From: Paractinoplanes maris
GTDB lineage: Bacteria; Actinomycetota; Actinomycetes; Mycobacteriales; Micromonosporaceae
NCBI RefSeq assembly: GCF_023544465.1
Contig: NZ_JALPVL010000001.1
Location: forward strand, 558,001-622,000
Length of the DNA stretch: 64,000 nt
Direction of reading: 5' to 3'
Part shown: positions 58,919 through 64,000 of the stretch, in pieces
Position numbering within the stretch: position 1 is the first letter of the stretch
Layout: each line of letters begins with the position of its first letter
The notes under the pieces: model-generated
The model's database searches: none
The model's input: only the letters and a program-made list of their open reading frames with translations
What the model was told of the DNA's origin: nothing
Translations under genes and position numbers: made by a program

Positions 58919-60180
58919 AACGTACAGCGACCGTTCTCGCCGCGGTGCTGCTGGCCGCGGCCGGCTGCAGCAACTCCGGCGGCAGCAGTGGTGGTGGCAG
59001 CAGTGCCGACACGCCGGGGGTGACCGACTCCGAGATCGTGGTGGGCACACACATGCCGCTCACCGGTCCGGCCGCCGCCGGCTATTCCAAGATCGCTCCG
59101 GCCACCAAAGCCTACTTCGACTACGTGAACGCGAACGGCGGCGTGCACGGCCGCAAGATCACCTACAAGATCATGGACGACGGCTACAACCCGGCCAACA
59201 CCCAGCAGGTCGTGCGCCAGCTGGTGCTGCAGGACAAGGTCTTCGCCATCCTCAACGGCCTGGGCACACCCACGCACAGCGGCGTGCTCGACTTCCTCAA
59301 GACCAACCGGGTGCCCGACCTCTTCGTGGCCAGCGGCAGCCGCAGCTGGAACCAGCCCGACAAATATCCCGGCACGTTCGGCTTCAACCCCGACTACACC
59401 GTCGAGGGCAAGATCCTGGCCACCCACGTGAAGACCGAGCACGCCGGCAAGAAGGTGTGCTTCCTCGGCCAGGACGACGACTTCGGGCGCGACAGCCTGG
59501 CCGGCATCGAGAAGGTGCTCGGCCCGGTCGCGGCCAAGCAGTCGTACGTGACCAGCAACCCGAATGTCGGGCCGCAGATGGGCGCGCTCAAGGCGGCCGG
59601 CTGCCAGGTCGTCATGCTGGCGACCGTGCCCGGTTTCACCGCGCTGTCGATCGGCACCGGTGCCAAGATCGGGTTCAAGCCGCAGTTCGTGGTGAGCAAC
59701 GTCGGCTCCGACCCGGCCACCCTGGCCAAGACGCTGGGTGCGGCCGCGCCGCTTCTCGAGGGGGTCGTGGCGGCGAACTACCTGCCGCTGGTGAACGACA
59801 CCGCGAACCCGTGGATCCAGCTGTATTCCAAGGTCAACAAGGAGTACAACGCCGGCGCCGAGATGGACAACAACACCGTTTACGGTATGTCCGTCGCCTA
59901 CCTGTTCGTCCAGGCGCTGCAGTCCGCGGGCAAGGATCTGACCCGCGACGGCATCATCGAGGCGGTCAAGAAGGGCGGCTTCACCGGCCCCGGCCTGGTG
60001 CCGGTCCGCTATTCGGCGAGCGACCACTCGGGGTACGCAGGCGAGCAGCTCACCACCATCGAGGGCGGCAAGGCCAAGTACCTCGGCAAGCCGTTCCGCA
60101 CCGATGACGCGGACGGCGCGGTCGAGGTTTACGAGCAGGCCGCGGTGGCCCCGCCAGCGAACGGCATCCCCGCTGCCTAA
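58915..60180 (+). CDS. livK: Branched-chain-type ABC transporter substrate-binding lipoprotein
   Basis: 421 residues. Lipobox AAGC (Cys18), then a Gly/Ser linker and a periplasmic-binding domain type I (EIVVGTHMPLTGPAAAG, GKKVCFLGQDDDFG). This family is used for branched-chain amino acids, but also for aromatic and short-chain carboxylates and amides. Since the operon goes on to acyl-CoA enzymes, a carboxylate ligand is likely (inferred). ATGA overlap with livM. Confidence 0.87.
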   Translation: MKRTATVLAAVLLAAAGCSNSGGSSGGGSSADTPGVTDSEIVVGTHMPLTGPAAAGYSKIAPATKAYFDYVNANGGVHGRKITYKIMDDGYNPANTQQVVRQLVLQDKVFAILNGLGTPTHSGVLDFLKTNRVPDLFVASGSRSWNQPDKYPGTFGFNPDYTVEGKILATHVKTEHAGKKVCFLGQDDDFGRDSLAGIEKVLGPVAAKQSYVTSNPNVGPQMGALKAAGCQVVMLATVPGFTALSIGTGAKIGFKPQFVVSNVGSDPATLAKTLGAAAPLLEGVVAANYLPLVNDTANPWIQLYSKVNKEYNAGAEMDNNTVYGMSVAYLFVQALQSAGKDLTRDGIIEAVKKGGFTGPGLVPVRYSASDHSGYAGEQLTTIEGGKAKYLGKPFRTDDADGAVEVYEQAAVAPPANGIPAA

Positions 60181-60225
60181 GGTTGGCTTCGGGACTCAAT
60201 GATCAGGACGAGTGAGGGAGCGGCG

Positions 60226-60969
60226 ATGGCAGACCAAGTGGCGATCGTGACGGGAGCCAGCAGAGGGATCGGTTTTGCCATCGCGCAGCGCTTCGTGGCC
60301 GACGGATTCAAGGTCTGCATCACCGGCCGGGACGCGGCCGCGCTCGACTCGGCGGCCAAGGACCTGGGTGGCGCCGACGTGGCGATCGCGGTGGCCGGCA
60401 AGGGTGACGATCCCGATCACCGGGCCGCCGTCGTCGACACCGTGCTCGGCCAGTTCGGCCCGGTGACCGCGCTGGTCAACAACATCGGCATCAACCCGGT
60501 CTACGGGCCGCTGGGCTCGATCGACCTGGGTGCGGCCCGCAAGATCTTCGAGGTGAACGTCGTCGGCACGCTGGGCTGGGTGCAGGAGGCTCTGCGCGGC
60601 GGGCTGGCCGACGGCGGCTCGATCGTCAACATCTCGTCGGTCTCGGGTGTGCGTCCGGCGCCCGGCATCGGCTTCTACGGGGTCACCAAGGCCGCGCTGA
60701 TCCACCTGACCGAGGAGCTGGCCATCGAGCTGGCGCCCAAGGTCCGGGTCAACGCGGTCGCCCCGGCCGTGGTCAAGACCCGCTTCGCCTCCGCCCTGTT
60801 CGAGGGGCGTGAGGAACAGGTCTCGGCCGGCTATCCGCTGGCCCGGCTCGGCGTCCCCGAGGACGTGGCCGGCGCGGTCGCGTTCCTCAGCTCGGCCGAC
60901 GCGGGCTGGATCACCGGGCAGACCATCGTCGTCGACGGCGGCGTCACCCTGACCGGGAAGATGCAGTGA
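60226..60969 (+). CDS. SDR family oxidoreductase, first copy
   Basis: 247 residues, classical SDR. NAD(P) motif VTGASRGIG, NNIG (NNAG variant), catalytic Ser-Tyr-Lys (ISSVSGV, then YGVTK) and the C-terminal GQTIVVDGG are complete. Would oxidise or reduce a hydroxy/oxo-acyl intermediate. ATG 60226 has GAGGGAG 5 nt upstream; ATG 60199 is in frame but less well supported. 3' end overlaps the next SDR by 4 bp. Confidence 0.9.
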   Translation: MADQVAIVTGASRGIGFAIAQRFVADGFKVCITGRDAAALDSAAKDLGGADVAIAVAGKGDDPDHRAAVVDTVLGQFGPVTALVNNIGINPVYGPLGSIDLGAARKIFEVNVVGTLGWVQEALRGGLADGGSIVNISSVSGVRPAPGIGFYGVTKAALIHLTEELAIELAPKVRVNAVAPAVVKTRFASALFEGREEQVSAGYPLARLGVPEDVAGAVAFLSSADAGWITGQTIVVDGGVTLTGKMQ

Positions 60970-61742
60970 AACGGGTCGTCGTCACCGGCGCCGGCGGCGG
61001 GATCGGCGCGGCTCTGGCCCGCCGGTTCGCCGCCGAGGGGGCCGAGGTCATCGTCAACGACGTCGACCCGGCGGCGGCCGAGGCGGTGGCCAGCGACATC
61101 GGCGGGCTGCCGGTGCCGGGTGATGCGGCGAACGAGGCGGACACCCGCCGCCTGATCGACACGGCCTGGGCCGAGCTGGGCGGGATCGACCTGTTCTGCG
61201 CCAACGCCGGCACACTGACGGCCGGCGACGAGAACACGCCGGATGACGTGTGGACCCGCGACTGGAACGTCAACGTGATGTCCCACGTCTACGTCACCCG
61301 CGCGCTGCTCCCCCGTTGGCTGGCGGACGAGCAGCCCAAGCGGCTCGTCATGACGGTCAGCGCGGCCGGGCTGCTCACCCTGCTGGGCAGCGCGCCCTAC
61401 GCGGTGACCAAGCACGCCGCCCTCGCGTACGCCGAATGGCTGCGCGCCACCTACCACCACCGCGGCATCACCGTGCAGGCGCTGTGCCCGCAGGGCGTCC
61501 GCACCGACATGCTGACCCGGGGCAGCGAACGCGGCAGTGCGAGCGCCGCCCTGCTGGCCGAGACCGCCCTCGAACCCGACGTGGTCGCGGCCAAGGTCGG
61601 CGAGGCCCTGCTGGGTGAGAGCTTCCTGATCCTGCCGCACCCCGAGGTGGCCGAGTTCTATCGGCTGCGCGCGGCCGAGCCCGACCGCTGGCTGGGTGGC
61701 ATGAACAAGATGCAGCGCGCCTTCGAGGCCGGTGCCCGGTGA
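60966..61742 (+). CDS. SDR family oxidoreductase, second copy
   Basis: 258 residues. NAD(P) motif VTGAGGGIGAALARR, CANAGTL, catalytic TVSAAG and YAVTKHA are present. It belongs to a subgroup with an extra C-terminal tail (PHPEVAEFYRLRAAEPDRWL). It is not a close copy of the first SDR. Coupled to the first SDR (GTGA overlap) and to the kinase downstream. Confidence 0.88.
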   Translation: MKRVVVTGAGGGIGAALARRFAAEGAEVIVNDVDPAAAEAVASDIGGLPVPGDAANEADTRRLIDTAWAELGGIDLFCANAGTLTAGDENTPDDVWTRDWNVNVMSHVYVTRALLPRWLADEQPKRLVMTVSAAGLLTLLGSAPYAVTKHAALAYAEWLRATYHHRGITVQALCPQGVRTDMLTRGSERGSASAALLAETALEPDVVAAKVGEALLGESFLILPHPEVAEFYRLRAAEPDRWLGGMNKMQRAFEAGAR

Positions 61743-62734
61743 AGGGGCTCGACCTCGAGCGGCTCCAGGGCTATCTGGGCTCGGTCCGGCCGTTGACCGG
61801 GAGCATGTTCGCGGGTGGCCGCTCGAATCTGACGTACGCGATCACCGACGGCGAGCAGCGCTGGGTGCTGCGCCGCCCGCCGCTCGGCCACGTGCTGCCC
61901 ACCGCCCACGACATGACGCGCGAGCACCGCGTACTCGAAGCTCTGGCCAAGGCCGGCTTCCCGTCGCCGCGCCCGGTGCTGCTCTGCACCGACACCGACG
62001 TCATCGGGGCGCCGTTCTATCTGATGGAGCACGTCGACGGGAAGATCTACCGCGACATCGGCGAGCTGCAGGCGCTCGGGCCCGACGCGATGCGCGCCCT
62101 CAGCCTGTCGCTGGTGGACACTCTGGCCGACCTGCACGCGCTCGACCCGGCGGCGATCGGGCTGGCCGACTTCGGTCGTCCCGAGGGCTTCAACCAGCGG
62201 CAGGTCAGCCGGTGGAAGAAGCAGCTGGACGCGTCCCGCAGCCGCGACGTGGCCGGCATCGAGGAGCTGCACGCCCGGCTCGCCGTCGACATCCCGGCCG
62301 GCGGCCCGGGCACGGTGGTGCACGGCGACTTCCGCCTCGACAACGTGCTGATCGGCGAGCAGTTGCAGGTCAACGCGGTGCTCGACTGGGAGATGTCGAC
62401 GCTGGGCGACCCACTCAGCGATGTCGCCCTGATGTTCGTCTACGCCGGTCTCCCGCTCAACGTCGCCGCCGACGGCAAGCCCACCGCGCCCCTGCGGGTG
62501 CCCGGGCATCCGAGCCTGGCCGAGCTGGGCGCCCGGTATGCCGAGCGCAGCCGGCGGGACGTCAGCGATCTGCACTGGTACGTGGCCTTCGCCGCGTTCA
62601 AGCTCGCAGTCATCCTCGAAGGCGTGCACTACCGCTACGTTCAGGGCCAGACCGTCGGCGGCGGCTTCGAGACGATCGGCACGATGGTCGGCCCGCTGGT
62701 CATGCGCGGCCACGAGGCGCTGGAGGGACACTGA
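61739..62734 (+). CDS. Phosphotransferase of the APH fold, ACAD10/11-type kinase
   Basis: 331 residues. Nucleotide loop GGRSNLTYAITDGEQRWVLR, brenner motif HGDFRLDNVLIG (catalytic Asp) and DFG-like VLDWEMSTLGDPLSDVALMF are intact. It is typical of the kinase found next to ACAD11-like acyl-CoA dehydrogenases, and like the kinase domain of human ACAD10/ACAD11 or bacterial LvaA it would phosphorylate the hydroxyl of a 4-hydroxyacyl-CoA. It is not an antibiotic resistance kinase. Overlaps both neighbours; the ACAD follows immediately (TGATG). Confidence 0.85.
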   Translation: MKGLDLERLQGYLGSVRPLTGSMFAGGRSNLTYAITDGEQRWVLRRPPLGHVLPTAHDMTREHRVLEALAKAGFPSPRPVLLCTDTDVIGAPFYLMEHVDGKIYRDIGELQALGPDAMRALSLSLVDTLADLHALDPAAIGLADFGRPEGFNQRQVSRWKKQLDASRSRDVAGIEELHARLAVDIPAGGPGTVVHGDFRLDNVLIGEQLQVNAVLDWEMSTLGDPLSDVALMFVYAGLPLNVAADGKPTAPLRVPGHPSLAELGARYAERSRRDVSDLHWYVAFAAFKLAVILEGVHYRYVQGQTVGGGFETIGTMVGPLVMRGHEALEGH

Positions 62735-63936
62735 TGGACTTCGCGTTCGACGAGCGGACCGAGGACTACCGCAAGCGGCTTCTGTCCTTCATGGACGAAT
62801 ACGTCTATCCGGCCGAGGACGGCTTCCACGGCGAGGGCTGGGAACCGCCACCGATCGTCGCCCGGCTCCAGGCGCAGGCGAAACAGGCCGGCCTGTGGAA
62901 TCTCTTCCTGCCCGGTGAGCACGGCGCCGGCCTGACCAACCTCCAGTACGCGCCCCTGGCCGAGATCACCGGCCGCAGTCCGCACATCGCGCCGCCCGCG
63001 CTCAACTGCGCCGCGCCCGACACCGGCAACATGGAGGTGCTGGCCGAGTTCGGCAGCGACGAGCAGAAGCGGCAGTGGTTGGAGCCGCTGCTCGACGGCA
63101 CGATCCGCTCGGCCTTCGCGATGACCGAGCCACAGGTCGCCTCGTCCGACGCGACCAACATCGGCACCCGCATCGAGCGGGACGGCGACGACTACGTCAT
63201 CACGGGCCGCAAGTTCTACATCACCGGCGCCATGAACCCGAACTGCCGCATCTTCATCGTCATGGGCAAGACCGACCCCGACGCACCGCGGCACGTGCAG
63301 CAGAGCATGGTGCTGGTCCCCCGGGACACGCCGGGTGTGACCGTCAAGCGGGGCATGACGGTGTTCGGCTACACCGACGGCGATCACGGCGGCCACGCCG
63401 AGGTGCTGTTCGACAACGTACGGGTGCCGGCGGCCAACCTGATCGGCCAGGAGGGCGGCGGTTTCGCGATCTCGCAGGCTCGCCTCGGCCCGGGTCGCAT
63501 CCACCACTGCATGCGGCTGATCGGGATGGCCGAGCGCGCCCTCGAGCTCATGTGCACCCGGGCGCTGAGCCGCACCCCGTTCGGCAAGCCGCTGGCCGAG
63601 CAGGGCGTGGTGCAGGACTGGATCGCCGAGTCGCGGGTGCGCATCGAGCAGGCCCGTCTGCTCGTGCTCAAGGCCGCCTGGCTGATGGACACCGTCGGCA
63701 ACAAGGGCGCGCACACCGAGATCCAGGCGATCAAGATCATCGTGCCGGCGACGGTCGAGTGGATCGCCGACAAGGCCATTCAGACCCACGGCGCCGCGGG
63801 AGTCGGGCAGGACACTCCGCTGGCTGCTTTGTGGGCTGCGGCGCGTACGCTCCGGCTCGCCGACGGTCCGGACGAGGTGCACAAGCGCTCGCTGGCCCGG
63901 CGGGAGTTGAACCGCTATCGGAGCGCAGCCTCGTGA
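62734..63936 (+). CDS. ACAD11-like acyl-CoA dehydrogenase
   Basis: 400 residues. The acyl-CoA dehydrogenase fold with FAMTEPQVASSDATN and ITGRKFYITGAMNP (FAD and substrate), then ARLGPGRIHHCMRLIGMAER, WIAESRVRIEQARLLVLKAA and VLRLADGPDEVH-like RLADGPDEVH. These are ACAD11 signatures. At the position of the catalytic Glu of short- and medium-chain dehydrogenases stands Asp360 in GVGQDTP. In the 4-hydroxyacyl pathway this enzyme eliminates phosphate from 4-phosphoacyl-CoA to give an enoyl-CoA. The ATG overlaps the kinase TGA by 1 bp. Its TGA overlaps the TetR GTG. Confidence 0.9.
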   Translation: MDFAFDERTEDYRKRLLSFMDEYVYPAEDGFHGEGWEPPPIVARLQAQAKQAGLWNLFLPGEHGAGLTNLQYAPLAEITGRSPHIAPPALNCAAPDTGNMEVLAEFGSDEQKRQWLEPLLDGTIRSAFAMTEPQVASSDATNIGTRIERDGDDYVITGRKFYITGAMNPNCRIFIVMGKTDPDAPRHVQQSMVLVPRDTPGVTVKRGMTVFGYTDGDHGGHAEVLFDNVRVPAANLIGQEGGGFAISQARLGPGRIHHCMRLIGMAERALELMCTRALSRTPFGKPLAEQGVVQDWIAESRVRIEQARLLVLKAAWLMDTVGNKGAHTEIQAIKIIVPATVEWIADKAIQTHGAAGVGQDTPLAALWAAARTLRLADGPDEVHKRSLARRELNRYRSAAS

Positions 63937-64000
63937 CCCCAGCCAAACAGCGTGTCGACGGGCGCACCGCGCGGTCTGAGCGCACCCGCACCGCCATCGT
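63933..64000 (+). CDS. TetR family regulator, N-terminal fragment (cut by window edge)
   Basis: The first 22 codons are visible: VTPAKQRVDGRTARSERTRT then AIV, the usual TetR lead-in RSERTRTAIV before the HTH. GTG overlaps the dehydrogenase TGA (GTGA), so it is in the same operon. It is probably the repressor acting at TTACACT-GCG-AGTGTAA at the operon promoter. Family is likely but only a fragment is seen. Confidence 0.75.
   Translation, partial: MTPAKQRVDGRTARSERTRTAI

Noticed and set aside
61739..62734. Aminoglycoside resistance kinase
   Set aside because: The fold is APH, but the operon context and sequence are those of the ACAD10/11-associated kinases.

Overview
The window is very GC-rich, densely packed, strongly GC3-biased DNA with many 1-4 bp start/stop overlaps. 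It looks like the chromosome of an actinomycete, most likely a Micromonosporaceae (Actinoplanes-like) bacterium. This taxon is an inference. It rests on AdnAB end-resection helicase-nucleases, a mycothiol gene (mshB), the succinylase DAP pathway, a mycosin with EspC-like partner, a mycobacterial-type sdhCAB set, and the synteny mshB / fdxA-dapC / dapD-dapE-LOG, which resembles the mycobacterial arrangement. I saw no tRNA, rRNA, CRISPR, insertion sequence or phage gene.

Layout. 1-2914: a leftward unit of two M16 peptidase-like proteins and the 5' part of nudC. 3008-6224: an Rrf2 regulator and an SsuABC-type sulfonate importer behind a promoter with a clear palindrome. 6228-8640: small membrane proteins, an acyltransferase and cspA with a structured leader. 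8690-16364: a conserved hypothetical gene convergent with the adnA-adnB pair. 16394-19208: a LacI-type regulator and two LOG-family genes. 19209-22948: dapE and dapD (divergent), then argP/lysG and lysE (divergent), i.e. DAP/lysine synthesis next to a basic amino-acid exporter. 22950-26804: a MerR-sliding-clamp fusion, two methyltransferases, a nitrilase-family amidohydrolase and RidA. 26805-27863: about 1 kb without a supported gene. 27864-34924: membrane and SIMPL proteins and a type VII-secretion cassette (EspC-like, glycine-rich substrate-like protein, mycosin) without the secretion machinery. 35025-35178: a 154-bp element with 22-bp perfect terminal inverted repeats. 35177-41411: dapC (apparently CTG-started), ferredoxin, GNAT, VanW, membrane proteins, mshB. 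41506-46930: a catalytically eroded S9 peptidase, a Uma2 protein and tldD/tldE. 48261-52114: succinate dehydrogenase. 52157-55259: TetR/MFS efflux pair and an AlkB-like gene preceded by two DnaA boxes. 55404-64000: a long operon with a branched-chain-type ABC importer, two SDRs, an APH-like kinase, an ACAD11-like acyl-CoA dehydrogenase and the start of a TetR regulator.

How the parts work together. The most interesting unit is the last operon. A kinase of the aminoglycoside-phosphotransferase fold beside an ACAD11-like dehydrogenase, two reductases and an importer matches the logic known for 4-hydroxyacyl-CoA catabolism (Pseudomonas LvaA/LvaC, human ACAD10/ACAD11). I infer that it imports and degrades a 4-oxo or 4-hydroxy carboxylic acid or lactone under control of its own TetR repressor at the palindrome over its promoter. 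Other notable points are the MerR-beta-clamp fusion, the CTG start of dapC overlapping the ferredoxin stop, the S9 peptidase lacking its nucleophile, the DnaA boxes before alkB, and a recurring TANNNT hexamer 6-7 nt before start codons, which implies that many genes here are transcribed without a leader.
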